From Scylla paramamosain (lineage: Eukaryota; Arthropoda; Malacostraca; Decapoda; Portunidae), in assembly GCF_035594125.1 (NCBI RefSeq), contig NC_087198.1, positions 2,644,133 to 2,708,132 on the forward strand: 64,000 bases of DNA. Reading direction: 5' to 3'. Below, piece by piece: positions 1 to 12,800 of this stretch (position 1 is its first letter; each line of letters begins with the position of its first letter). Both the position numbers and the translations under genes were made by a program. A model generated the notes under the pieces. It was given only the letters and a program-made list of their open reading frames with translations, did no database searches and was not told the DNA's origin.

Positions 1-55
<55 letters not shown>
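1..55. repeat. (CA)n microsatellite
   Basis: Uninterrupted CA dinucleotides starting at the window edge, so the true length is unknown. Confidence 0.97.
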
Positions 56-57
<2 letters not shown>

Positions 58-383
58 GCTGTACCTAAATACAAGTGTGTTTTCTCAGCGTGGCTTCCTT
101 CAGTTTGAGTGAGGCACGCCTCTTCCTGCGGCACTTACAGAGAGCCTGACTGCTGAACGAGTGGCCAGTGGCGGTGCGTGTGTGTGTTTGTGCAGGAGGA
201 GTACTCACCTGGAGACGCAACACTCCCTTCCTGACGCGGCAACACACGCACAGGGCTGTCACTCAATGATTACGGGCACAGCGCAATAAAATCTACAACA
301 CTGCTTTCGGGCACAACACAGGCAACACTAAACCAAGGAAGCAGCGGGAGAGAGAGATAGAGAAAGCGAGAGGAAGGGGGGAG

Positions 384-384
<1 letters not shown>
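56..384. other. Unassigned spacer
   Basis: Mixed-composition sequence. Short open frames on the minus strand here show no recognisable domain, and one is only the translation of the adjoining GA tract. No gene is seen. Confidence 0.5.

Positions 385-475
<91 letters not shown>
385..475. repeat. (GA)n microsatellite
   Basis: About 45 GA units without interruption. Confidence 0.97.
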
Positions 476-478
<3 letters not shown>

Positions 479-556
479 GGCATGGGAAATGAGTCACGTA
501 GCTTTGATGGAGGCAGTGATGACAACACAGGCACTCCTCGTCTCCGTGGCCTTAGA

Positions 557-942
557 GCTTGCTAACTCTGTACAGGGGCCATACTCGCCCATGTATGGAG
601 TGTGCCTCACGTGCATGCCTCCCCTCTCCAGCGGCCTCGCTACACAACACCTTCTTTCTCTCACCACTGATCTGTCCACCTCTCTATTGCAAGAGTTAAC
701 CAGTATTGTCAGTCATTCACCCCTTTCTCTGGTAAACTCTGGAACTCCCTGCCAGCTTCTGTACTTCCACCTTCCTGTGACTTTAACTCCTTCACAAGGG
801 AAGCTTCAACACACTTACCCTTCAGTTTTTGACCACCGCCTCGGACCCTATTGGGGGACTGGTATTTTTTTTTTCTTATTATTTGTTTGTTTCCCTTGGC
901 CGGTGTTCCTCCTACAGAAAAAAAATAAATAAATAAATAAAA
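557..942 (+). mobile_element. Family-B retrotransposon, 3' fragment (copy B7)
   Basis: This matches the last part of the reverse-transcriptase ORF and 3' UTR of the full-length copies at 31.1-34.4 kb and 38.9-42.2 kb. Shared stretches include the 'aactctgtacaggggcc', 'gcaagagttaaccagtat' and 'gtaaactctggaactccctg' segments. Relative to those copies it has an internal deletion of roughly 170 bp, just after the segment for the [14 protein letters not shown] peptide. It also has many substitutions, so it is an old copy. It ends in an A-rich tail made of AAAT repeats. The long open frame across it is not in the ancestral reading frame. Confidence 0.88.
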
Positions 943-1092
943 CTCCACGTGGCTGGCCAGTCAGCAGTGTGGTGGTCTTGAAGAGGCAGTCTGTCTCAAT
1001 GTAACTTGCCAGAAATTGTGCTGAAAAATTGTGCTACAGGGAGGGAGGGAGGGAGGGAGGGAGCGGAAAGGAGATGGTCATTTGTTTGTCTG

Positions 1093-1168
<76 letters not shown>
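1093..1168. repeat. (CT)n microsatellite
   Basis: Pure CT tract preceded by a short GGGA repeat near 1040-1060. Confidence 0.96.
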
Positions 1169-1171
<3 letters not shown>

Positions 1172-1188
1172 GTCTCCTCTTCCTAACC

Positions 1189-1190
1189 TA

Positions 1191-1224
<34 letters not shown>

Positions 1225-1279
1225 TCTACTACTGCTACAACAACAACTACTACTACTACTACTAGTGCTACTACTACTA

Positions 1280-1316
<37 letters not shown>

Positions 1317-1340
1317 CACTACTACTACTACTACTACAAC
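1189..1340. repeat. (ACT)n trinucleotide repeat
   Basis: ACT triplets with a few CAA and CCA interruptions. Short (CAG)n at 1382-1403 and (TAG)n at 1553-1597 follow. Confidence 0.93.
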
Positions 1341-1597
1341 TTTTAACCTAACCCTTTACTCTCCATCAGATTTGCATCAACCAGCAGCAGCAGCAGCAGC
1401 AGCATGTCAGTAGTAGCAGGAGTAGTGAATGGTCACTCGTATGTGGTGACTACTTGGACTATTAGGCCGCCCTTGTAGTGTGCTGGACTATTGGTCAACA
1501 AGGAGCCCTGAAAGTTACGTGGTACAACTATTTCGGCGATAGTAATGGCTGTAAGTAGTAGTAGTAGTTGTAGTAATAGTAGTAGTAATAGTAGTTA

Positions 1598-2310
1598 TGC
1601 GTGTAATGTCAATATGGTCCATTTTGTAACTGTAATTGGAAAAATTCTCGACTTTGTGTTTCTTAAAGGCGTGACGTAATTAGAGAAAACGTATGTATTT
1701 TAAGGGACACTAGCCTGTACTTCATTATTTCTGTTTATTGCTATTATAGGAGTTTCTTGATAGTTTTACTTGTATATACTATTTAAATCTACTATTCTAT
1801 TTATTATGTGTAAGTGGGAGATGTCAGAGAAAGAGCCATATTTATAATTTGCATTTGTAAGGTCAATAAGGTCTATTTTATTAAGTAAATTTATAAGATG
1901 CTCGACCTTATGTTTCTTAAATGAGTGACGTAATTAGAGAAAACGTGTGTCTTTTAAGGAACACTAACCTATACTTCATTAATGTGGTTATTGTTGTTAT
2001 ACGAGTTTTCCGGTGTATATACTATTTAAATCTACTATTTTGTGTTGTATAATACTATGTTTGAATGGTTAGAACTAAGAGAAAGAGTCATATTTGTAAT
2101 GTTTACATGTAAGGTCAATATGGTCTAGTCTGTAACTGTAATTTGAAGGATTTTCAACCTTTTGTTTCTTAGTAAATGACGTAACTAGAAAAAACGAATC
2201 TTCTTTAAGGGGAAACTAAACAACAATGAATTATTCCTCTTTATTCTTAATACTGCAGATATTTGGGTAGTTTTAGGCGAATATTCTATTTAGACGTAGT
2301 GTTTTGTAAT
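1598..2310. repeat. Diverged ~253-bp tandem repeat, about 2.8 copies
   Basis: Three consecutive copies begin near 1598, 1852 and 2104. Landmarks recur at spacings of about 254 and 252 bp: 'gtcaatatggtc' or variants at 1608, 1862 and 2114, and 'gtgacgtaattagagaaaac' at 1671, 1925 and, mutated, 2176. The copies share 'atactatttaaatctactat'. The third copy is the most diverged. No coding potential is seen. It could be a small satellite or a local duplication. Confidence 0.85.
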
Positions 2311-2462
2311 GTGCGGCAGTACCTAGATGCCACACTGAAGTGGTAGAAGTGAGAGAAGAAGCCTTATTTATGAAATGTGACAGAAAACCTAACAATGAAT
2401 GGAGGGTGAACAAGGAGGAGCGACAGAGGGAAGAAAGGGGCAAACAACAGGAACAAAAAGGA

Positions 2463-2577
2463 ACAACACGAATAGGAGAGAGAGAACAGGAGGAGGAGGA
2501 GGAGGAAAGAGAAACTGAAAGATACGGAAGAGAAGGAGGAGCAGGAGGAAGAGGAGGAGGAAGAAGAGGGAAACAAA
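2463..2577. repeat. Purine-rich (GGA/GAA) low-complexity tract
   Basis: Nearly all A and G on the plus strand. The open frame across it encodes only charged low-complexity sequence. Confidence 0.85.
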
Positions 2578-2600
2578 GAAAAACTTCGATAACAAAACTC

Positions 2601-2618
2601 TCTTTCTCTCTCTCTCTC

Positions 2619-2696
<78 letters not shown>
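2601..2696. repeat. (CT)n microsatellite
   Basis: CT tract with two single-base interruptions. Confidence 0.95.
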
Positions 2697-2698
<2 letters not shown>

Positions 2699-2965
2699 CG
2701 CTGCAGTAATTTATCACACCAACATTCAAACACCTCGCTCATACCGAGATGAAAATATGAAAAAATGGACAAATATAAAATAAATGATCATGTCATAGTA
2801 AAATGAGAAATTAAGAAAAGAATGATAAATAAATCATACAATAAATAAAACAAGTGGCAAGTGTCTTATGTTGACACATCCTGTGATCACGCCACTGCAC
2901 TGCATCATACTGTAAGTCACGGATTACATTTCGCGCGGTGATCGTGTGCGATAGAGACCAGTCAC

Positions 2966-3345
2966 CCCATACACCCCCATCTGAACCCTCTCAACCTCAC
3001 CAGCCTTCCGTACCACCTCCCTCTCTATATCATCAACCTTTCTCACCTTTCCACCACTCCCACCCCCGCTCATCTTCACCTGTTCCTGCTATTTTTTCTT
3101 GCCAGCTTCCTTCTCTCCCATCATCACCCAGCGTTCCTTCCCCTCACCAGTCACCCTCACCACCCCCACCATCTTCTCCTTCACAGTCACCCCCTCCTCC
3201 ATCTCACCCGCTCCCTCATCCCTCACCATCACCCTCACCACCACCCGCACCACCTTCTCCTTCACAATCACCTCCTCCTCCATCTCCCCCGCTCCCTCAT
3301 CCTTCACCACCACCACCACCACCACCACCATCACCGCCACCAGCT
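2966..3345. repeat. C-rich CCA/TCC low-complexity region
   Basis: Repeated CACC, TCC and CCA blocks. In one plus frame (2938-3399) they give a 153-codon proline/serine-rich frame, and a second plus frame is equally open with Thr/Ser repeats. Equal openness in several frames points to composition rather than coding. No signal peptide or domain is visible. Confidence 0.7.
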
Positions 3346-3399
3346 GCAGAAGACACATTTGACTCAGTCTTTCAACACTCGTATATTATATCAGTCTGA

Positions 3400-3719
3400 G
3401 GAAGAGGAGCACGTTTACACCACTCCACCATCACCATCCTCTCACGAAAACTAGTAGGTAAAATACAAACTGCAGTTTGTTTTAGACTGAATATTGGTGT
3501 GTAAGGCACAATGGAACCATTCCAGATATGCCCATACTTAGTATGTTATGATTATATTTAGTTTTGATGAATGTTGGTGGTAGAGTTCAAAGTTTGCCGC
3601 AGGCACGGAAATCCCGGATATGGCGCCGGCGCGCGTTTTGACTGGCCATGCCGAAGAGGTTAAGGGGCTTGTAGTAGTGGTGGTGGTGGTGGTTGTGGCT
3701 GTGGTTGTGGTGGTGGTTA
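3400..3719. other. Spacer with short GTGGTT repeat
   Basis: No gene seen. A GTGGTG/GTGGTT repeat occupies about 3673-3720. Confidence 0.6.
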
Positions 3720-4012
3720 TAAGAACATAAGAAGTGAGGAGACTGCAAGAGGTCAAGTGATGGCCTACACAAGGCAGCTCCTCTATCCACACCATTGGAA
3801 CAATCCAACGCCTACCCATCCCATCTATCCTCCCTATCCATGCTCTCATCTAGCCCTTTTTTTAAACTATCTAATGTTTCACCACTAACCACATGTCTAC
3901 TTAACCTGTTCCAGTTATTAACCACCCTATAATTATATACATAACAACCTCTTTGAGTTATATTAAACCTTCTAACACTGTAACTAAACACAGAGACAGA
4001 GACATTTAAGAC
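3720..4012 (-). pseudogene. CR1-like reverse transcriptase C-terminal tail, fragment
   Basis: Read on the minus strand, this encodes a segment ending RVVNNWNRLSRHVV followed by a LDSLKKGLDE-type helix. That is the usual extreme C-terminus of CR1/Jockey-type reverse transcriptases, and it resembles the better fragment at 25.0-25.3 kb on the other strand. The downstream part toward 3720 looks like 3' UTR and ends in an 'aagaacataagaa' motif. No polymerase core is present, so this is a 5'-truncated copy. The clade is tentative. Confidence 0.6.
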
Positions 4013-5243
<1,231 letters not shown>

Positions 5244-5259
5244 GTTGATAGCAAGTTTT

Positions 5260-5841
5260 ATGCATGCAGGTCTTGGTGCTTTAAAACCAGGACATTTTTT
5301 AAATTTGTCAAATCATTACACAAATGTACACTCCTCAGAACCAGGATATAGAATTGGATGTGAAATTGATGGCTGTTCTAGATCATACAAATCTGTAAAG
5401 TATCTACTAAGACACATTCGTTCACATCACGCATTATTTTATAATTGCCATCTTAATAGAGTCAGGGGGAAATTTAAAGTTTGTGATGATTCCTTACCTG
5501 ATCCAGAGATTAGGATTTGTATGCTGAGTGAAGCTGGTGTGGAAATGATAACTGACGAAGGAAACGAATGTGCTTCATCACATTTAAATATCAACTGGAC
5601 CCATGAAATTGTTACAAGGCTTTTAACACTGAGAGAGGAGAAGTTGCTCCCTTCTGTAGTTATTAAAAATTTCACTGAACATTTGCAAGACCTTTTGGCT
5701 TTGCAGCACACTCAAACTATGAATAAGGTAATAAGTAAACTTAAAGAGGATGGAATTGATCCCAAAACGTTAAATGATCTCATGAATTCCTCATCACCTG
5801 CAGGCTTTGTGTGTTTAATATTGAACACCCCAAAATTGTGA
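5260..5841 (+). CDS. Possible exon of a C2H2 zinc-finger protein of unknown function
   Basis: The frame is open from before 5260. The first ATG is at 5260, but an AG at 5268-5269 could be a splice acceptor, so the true start is uncertain. Near residues 34-57 from that ATG there is one zinc finger with the spacing C-x4-C-x12-H-x3-H, in a context ending LLRHIRSHH. The rest is an acidic and helical region (WTHEIVTRLLTLREEKLLPS, then a segment with LLALQHTQTMNKVISKLKEDG). This layout, one atypical finger followed by a helical segment, resembles a large family of uncharacterised multi-exon proteins seen in fish, cnidarians and crustaceans (from memory, not searched). No partner exons were found nearby. 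It may be a real exon, a retrocopy or a remnant. The stop is TGA at 5839. Confidence 0.5.
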   Translation: MHAGLGALKPGHFLNLSNHYTNVHSSEPGYRIGCEIDGCSRSYKSVKYLLRHIRSHHALFYNCHLNRVRGKFKVCDDSLPDPEIRICMLSEAGVEMITDEGNECASSHLNINWTHEIVTRLLTLREEKLLPSVVIKNFTEHLQDLLALQHTQTMNKVISKLKEDGIDPKTLNDLMNSSSPAGFVCLILNTPKL

Positions 5842-6007
5842 ACATTTCCTCCGTTTCACAACATCCCATCTCTTAGGTATCAAGTATGAAAAAGGTAACA
5901 CTTTCAAAAACAACATCTCTACTTGTAAAACTCAATGAAGTAAAGACAGAATTGAGCTATAAAAATGCACAAATCTGCTTTCAAATATATTCAACTCCAC
6001 ACATAAT

Positions 6008-6008
6008 G

Positions 6009-6102
<94 letters not shown>
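6008..6102. repeat. (CT)n microsatellite, left arm of CT/GA pair
   Basis: Long CT tract, complementary to the GA tract 31 bp downstream. Confidence 0.97.
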
Positions 6103-6105
<3 letters not shown>

Positions 6106-6128
6106 TACATGCATAAACACAACAGCTA

Positions 6129-6132
<4 letters not shown>

Positions 6133-6197
<65 letters not shown>
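6133..6197. repeat. (GA)n microsatellite, right arm of CT/GA pair
   Basis: About 32 GA units. With 6008-6102 it forms a microsatellite inverted repeat. Confidence 0.97.
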
Positions 6198-6200
<3 letters not shown>

Positions 6201-6390
6201 TATCCTCGCCTGACCTGGTAACACTGCAAGAAAAATACACATCTGGCAATGCAGACCTGTCAGACGCCAGCCAGCCGGGGACCCCACGTCGACACTAGTG
6301 CTCTAACCTGACCTAAGTTAACCTAACATAACTAGACTGCATAGACTCAGCTTGCTGTTACACTTGCTGTTGTGCTGTTGTGTGTGAACG

Positions 6391-6826
6391 GTGACAGATT
6401 AACAACATTTCTGCATTATTGACAGGAGAAACACGCTTTTAAAAGACTCTAGTTGAAGTGACTCAGGTTTTCAAGGGTGTTTTTACAGTTGCAGTGACAT
6501 ATTAACAACATTTCTGCATTACTGACAGGAGAAACACGCTTTTAAAAAGCTCTAGTTGAAGTGATGCAGGTTTTCAAGGGTGTTTTTACAGTTGCAGTGA
6601 TAGATTAACAACATTTCTGCATTACTGACAGGAGAAACGCTTTTAAAAGGTTCTAAAAGGCTCTAGTTGAAGTGACACAGGTTTTCAAGGGTGTTTTTTA
6701 CAGTTCAGTGACATATTAACAACATTTCTGCATTACTGATAGGAGAAACACACTTTTAAAAGGCTCTAGTTGAACTGATGCAGGTTTTTAAGGGTGTTTT
6801 TACAGTTTCAGTGACATATTAACAAT
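6391..6826. repeat. ~103-bp tandem repeat, about 4.2 copies
   Basis: Units begin near 6391, 6494, 6597, 6708 and 6811 (partial). The start motif is 'gtgacatattaacaacattt' and an internal 'gttttcaagggtgtttttac' recurs. Spacings are 103, 103, 111 and 103 bp; the 111-bp unit carries a small internal duplication around 'aaaggttctaaaaggctcta'. The copies are closely similar, so the array is recent. It directly abuts the long TTAGG-related array. Confidence 0.92.
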
Positions 6827-6840
6827 GAGTTAAGTTAAGT

Positions 6841-9800
6841 GATGTCAGGTGTGGTTAGGTGTGGTTAGGAGAGGTTTGGTGTGGTTAGGTGAGATTAGAT
6901 GTTATTAGGTGATGCTTGGTGTGGTTTTGTTATGATTGGTGAGATTTCGTGAGGTTAGGTGAGTTTAGTTGTGGTTAGGTGAGGTCAGGTGAGCTTAACT
7001 GTGGTAACTTCAGGATGGGTGAGGTTATGTGAGGTTACATAAGGTTTCATGAGTTAAGATGATTTTAGGTAATGTTCAGTGGGATAATGTGAGGTTAGGT
7101 CATGTTAGCTGAGGTTAAGTGAGTTAAGATGAGGTTAGCTAATGTTGAATGGGGGAATATGAGGTTAGGTAATATTAGCTAAGGTTAGGTAAGGTTAAGA
7201 ATGGTTAGGAGGGGTTACATTAGGTATGTCTGGTAAGTTGTAGCTAGGTAAGGTTAGGTTAGTTTAGGTGAGGTTAGATATTGCCAGGTATGATTAAGTG
7301 AGGTTAGGTGACTTAGGTGAGGTTATGTGAGTTTAAATGACGTTAAGAGAGGTTAGGTGAGGTTATGTGTGGTTAAGTGAGGTTAATTGTTAGGTGATGT
7401 TTTGTTAGGTTAGGTGAGGTTAGTTGAGATTAGGTTAGGTTAGATTATGGGTGGTTAAGTGAGGATAGGTGAGATTAGGTGTGGTTACATATGGTTAGGT
7501 GAGGTTAGGTGTGATTAATAGAAGTAATGTAAATTAGGTGATGTTAGGTGAGGCTAGGTGAGATTAGGAAAGATAAAGTGAGGTAGTGTGGTTAGGTAAG
7601 GTTAGATGAGGTTAGGTGTGGTTAGTGGTTGTTAAGAGAGGTTAGGTAAGGATAGGTGAGGTTAGTTGAGGTTAGGTTTTGTTAGGTATAGTTAGATGGT
7701 GTTAGGTGTGATTAGGTGTGGTTAGGAGAGGTTATGTGATGTTAGATGAGGTGTGGTTAGATGAGGTTAGGTGAGGTTAACTTAGGTTAGGTGTGGATAG
7801 GTTAGTTTACATGATGTTAGTTATGGTTAGGTAAGGTTAGGTGAGGTTAAGTGAGTTTAGGTGAGGCTAGGAGACATTAGGAGAGGTTAGGTGAGGTTAG
7901 ATAAGGTTATGTGAGGTTAGGTGTTAATAGGTGTTATTCGGTCAAGCTATGTGTAGATAGGTTAGGTTAGGGTAGGTTAGGTTCGGTAAGGTTCGGTAAG
8001 ATAAGTGAAGTTAGGTGAGGTTAGCTAAGATTAGGTGAGGGTAGGTGAGGTTAGGTGACATTACATAAGGTTAGCTGAGGTTAGGTGTGGTTAGGTATGG
8101 TTAGGTGTCATTAGGTGAGGTTAGATAAATTTATGATTTATTAGATAAGATTAGGTGAGGTTAGCTGAGGTTAGGTGAGGTTAAGAGAGATTAGGTGTTT
8201 TTAAGTGAGGTTAGGTGAGATTAGATAAGTGTTAGTGTCATTAGGAGAGGTTAAGTGTGATTATGTGAGATTAGGTGATTTAGGTGAGGATATTTTACGT
8301 TAGGTGAGGTTAGACGTGGTTATGTAAGATTAGATTAGGTTAGGTGAGGTTAGGCATGGTTAGGTGAGGTTAGGTGAGGTTATGAGAGGTTATGTAATGT
8401 TTGGTCATATTATATGTTGTTAAGTGTGGTTAGAAGAGGTTACGTGAGGTTAGTTGTGTTTGATGTTGTTGGTTGGTGTTAAGTGTGATTAGGTATGGTT
8501 AGGAGAGTTCAGTTGAGGTTAGTTGATGTTAGGTGAGGTTAAGTGTAGTTAGGTGAAGCTATATGGGATTCGGTGAGGTTAGGTGAGGCTAGGTAAGGTT
8601 AGGAGATGTATAATAAAGCTAGTTGAGGTTTGATGATGATAGATGAGGTTAGATGTGGATAGATGTAGAAAGGTGAGGTTAGGTGAGGTTTGCTAAGGCT
8701 AGGTGAAGTTATGTGAGTTTAGGTGAGGTTAGCTGTGCTTAGGGGAGGTTTTATGAGGTTAGGTGTGTATTAGTGATGTTATGTAAGGGTAAGTGATGTT
8801 ATGTGAAGTAAAGTGTGTTTAGGTGAGGTTAGGTGAGGTTATTTATGGTTAGCTTTACTTAGGTGATGTTAGGTGAGGTTAAGTGTGCTTAGATAAGGTT
8901 AGGTGAGGTTAAGTGAAGTTAGGTGTGGTTAGGTGAAATTATGGGAGGTTAGGTAACGTTAGTGAGGTAATGTAGGTGGGGTTAGGTGAGGTTAGGTATA
9001 GTTAAGTGAGGTTAGGTAATGTTTGGTGTGGTTATATGAGGTTGGGTGAGATTATTTAAGGTTAGGTGATGATAAATAAGGTTATGTGTGGTTATGTGAG
9101 TTTACATGTGGTTATGTGTGGCTAGTTGTGATTAGTTCAGGTTAGGTGAGATAAGATACATAATATTTTGTGAGGTTAGGTGACTTAGGATAGGTTAGTT
9201 AAGGTTACTTAATGTTAGGTGAAATTAGAAGAGGTTAGGTAATGTTATGTATGGTACAATGAATTTAAGTGAGGTTATGTTAAGATGAGGTTAGGTGAGG
9301 TTAAGAAGCGTTAGATGAATCTAGGTGAGATTATGTGAGCTTATTCGAGGTTGGGTGAGGTTAGGAGAGGTTAGGTGAGAATAGGTGATCAGGTGTGTTT
9401 ATGAGAGGATATGTGAGATTAGGTGGGTATGTAAATTCAGCTGAGGTTATGAAAGTTTATGGGAGTTTATGGGAAGTATGGTGAAGATAGGTGAGGTTAG
9501 GTGAAATTTAGTGTGGTTAAGTGAGATTTGATTTGGTTAATATGGTTATATGGTTATGTGAGGTTAGGTGAGGTTTGGTGTGGTTAGGTAAGTTAGGTGA
9601 GGTTAGATGTGGTTAGGTTAGGTGATGTGAGGTTATATTGTTAAGTGTGGATAGGAGAGGATAGGTGAAATTAAATGAGGTTAAATTAGATTATATGAGG
9701 TTATATAAGGTTAGGTGTTGTTAGGTGAGGTTTGGTCAGGTTAGATATGGTTAGGTGAGGATAAATGAGGTTAAGTTAGGATAAGTAAGGTTAGGTTAGG

Positions 9801-12800
9801 TTAGGTGGGATTATGTGACCTTAGGTAAGGTTCAGTGAGGTTAGATGAGTTTAGTAGATGTTTGGTGAGGGTAAGTGAGGTTAGGTGATATTAGGTATGG
9901 TTAGGTGAGGTTAGGAATAATTAACTAAGAAGTTACTTGAAGTTAAGGGATATTAGGTGAAATTTGTTAAGGTTATGTGAGGTTATGTGAAGTTAGGTTA
10001 GGTTAGGTGAGGTTAGGAGATGCTGCATGATGTTAAGTGAGGTTTGGCATACTTATGTGAGATTGAGTGAGTTTACAGAGGTTAGGTGAGATCAGGTGAT
10101 GTTAGATGCAGTTATATGAGGTTATATATGGTTAGGTGAAGTTAGGTGAGGTTAGGTGTGCTTTTTTTTTAATTAGTTGATGTTAGAAGAGTTTATGTTA
10201 GGATAGGTGAAGTTAGGTGTATTTAGCTTAGGTTATGTTAGGTTAGTTTAATTTAGGTGAGGTTACAAGAGATTAGGAAAGGTTTGATATTGTTAAATGA
10301 GGTTAATTGAGGTTATGTGTTTTTATGTGAGGGTAGGTGATGTTAGGTGAGGTTAGGTGTGCTTATTCGAATTTTGGTGAGTTTAGGAGAGGTTATGTTG
10401 GGATAGGTGAGGTTAGGTATGTTTAGAAGATGATTGGTGAGGTTAGTTGAGGTCAGTTGTGTTTAGGTGTGGGTAGGTGAAGTTAGATGAGGTTGATTAT
10501 GATTAGGTGTTGCTAAAAGAGGTTAGTTGGGGTAAATTGAGGTTAAGTGTGGTTAGATGAAGTGAAGTGAGGTAATGTGAGGATAGGCGAGGTTAGGTGT
10601 GCTTAGGTGAAGTTAAAGTAGGTTAGTCGAGGTAAATTGAGGTTAGGTGTGGTTAGATGAAGTGAAGTGAGGTAATATGAGGATAGATGAGGTTAGGTGT
10701 GATTAGGTAAGGTTATGTTAGGTTAGGTGTGCTTAGGTGTTGTTAGGTGAGGTTAGGTGAAGTTAGGTGCGATTATGAGAGGTTAGGTAAAGTTAGGTTA
10801 GAATAGGTGTTATTTGTTGAGGTTAGGTGTGTTTATGTGAGGTTAGGTGAGGTTATGTATGGTTAGGTGAGGTTAGGTGGTGTTAGGTGTGGTTAGGTGT
10901 GCTGAGGTGAGGTTAATTGAGGTTAGGTGATATAAGTTATGCTTAGAAGGATTAAGTGAGGTTAGGTGAGGTTATGTTTTCTTAGCTAAGGTTAGGTGAT
11001 GTTAGGACAGGTTAGATTTTAATAAGTTTGGTTATGTGAAATTAGATGTCGTGAAGTATGGTTAGGTGAGGTTAGATGAGGTTAGGTGTAGTTAGGAAAT
11101 TTTGTGAGGTTAGGAATGGTTAGTTAAGGTTAAATGAGGTTAGGTATAGTTAGATGAGATTAAGTGTAGTTAGTTACGTTAGGATACTTGAGGATAGATT
11201 ACGGTAGGATACATGAGGTTAGATAAGGTTAAGTGAGGTTACATGAGGTTAGATGAAATTAAGTTTGTTAGGTGAGGTATGGTGAGGTTAGTTGAGGTTA
11301 GGTAAAATTAGGTGAGGTTTGGTGAGGTTAAATGACGTTAGGTAAGGTTCGGTGAGGTTTTGTAATATTAGTAGAGGTTAGTTGAGGATAAGTGAGTTAG
11401 TGACGTTATGTATGGCTAAATGAGGCTAGGTATGGTTAGGTGTGGTTAGGTGAGGTTAGAAACAGGTGTTTTGGTGAGTTTAGCTGAGTTTAGGTTAGGT
11501 TAAGTGAGATGATGTTTGTTTATGTGAGGTTAGGTAACATTAGGTATATATAGGTGTTATTATATGAGATTAGGTGAGATTAGAGTAAGTTAGGTGATTT
11601 AGGTAAGTTTAGGTTAGGTTTAGTTATGTTAAGAGAGGTTATGTGAGGTAAGGTGAGGTTAGGCATACTTTGTTAAACGTTAAAATCTACCAGGTTAAAT
11701 GAGGTCAGCTGTGGTTAAATGAGGTCAGGTGATGTTAGGTGTGTTTATGTGAGATTAGGTAGGAATAGGCACTGTTAGGTGAGGTTAGGTGTGCTTAGGT
11801 AAGGTTAGGTGAGGATAGGAGAGGTTAAGTGAGGATAGGTGAGGTTAAGAGCGTTTAGATGATAGGTGAGGTTAGGTAAGTTTAGTTATATTTTAGATGT
11901 GGTTAGGTGAGGTTAGACGAAGTTAGGTGTGATTAAGAGAGTTTAAGAGAGGTTAAGTGAGGTTAGATGAGGTTAGGTGTTAAGTGAGGTTAGTTGAGGT
12001 TAGGTGAGGTTATGTAAGGTTAGATGTGGTTAGGTGTGATTAGTTAATGTTAGGTTTGATTGGGTTATGTTACATGAGGTTAGGTGACTTAGGTAAATTT
12101 AGGTTAAGTTAGGTAAGGTTAGTAGAGGTTAGTAGAGGTAAGTAAGGTTATGTTAGGTTAGGTGATTCTAGGTATGGCTATGTGAGGTTAGGTATGGTTA
12201 TGTGTGGTTAAGTGAGGTTAGGTGAGATTAGGTGCGGTTAGGTGACTTAGGTAAATTTAGGTTAGGTTAGGTAAGGTTAGGAGAAGTTAGGTGAGGTTAG
12301 GTGTCGTTAGGTGTGGTTTTGTGAGTTTAGGTGTGGTTATATGTGGTTAGATGTGGTTAAGAAAGGTTAGATGAGGTTAGGCGTGGTTAAGTGAGGTTAA
12401 GTGAGGTTACTTTAGTTTTTGTTTGGATAGGTGGAGTTAAGTGTGCTTAGAAGAGATTAGGGGAGTTAAGGTGTGGTTAGGTGAAGTTATGTGAGGTTTG
12501 GTGGTTAGGTAAGGGTGTGTGAGGTTAAGTGTCAGTTGGTATGGTAAGGTGATGTTAAGTGACGTTCGATGTAGTGAGTTGAAGTTTTGTGAGGTTAGGT
12601 GAGGTTAAGTGTGCTTAGGTGAAGTTGTATGAGTTTAGGTGTGCTTAAGTGATATTGGGAAAGGAGGTGATGTTCGGTGATGATAGGTAAAATTAGGTGA
12701 GATTAGGTAACGTTAGGTATAATTAGGTGAGGTTAAGTGAGGTTAGGTGTGGTTAGTTGAGAATAGGTGATCTTATGTGATTTTAGGTAAGATCAAGTGA

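Noticed and set aside
270..534. Minus-strand open frames of Leu-Ser repeats
   Set aside because: They are translations of the GA/CT microsatellite. The same applies to long frames at 1006-1265, 5886-6249, 44651-45178, 45299-45818 and 54578-54890.
2340..2783. 147-codon plus-strand frame
   Set aside because: Composed of purine-rich and CT-repeat translation with no domain; the opposite strand is equally open.
2938..3399. Proline/serine-rich 153-codon frame as a gene
   Set aside because: It starts at a non-ATG codon, is low complexity, and other frames over the same bases are equally open.
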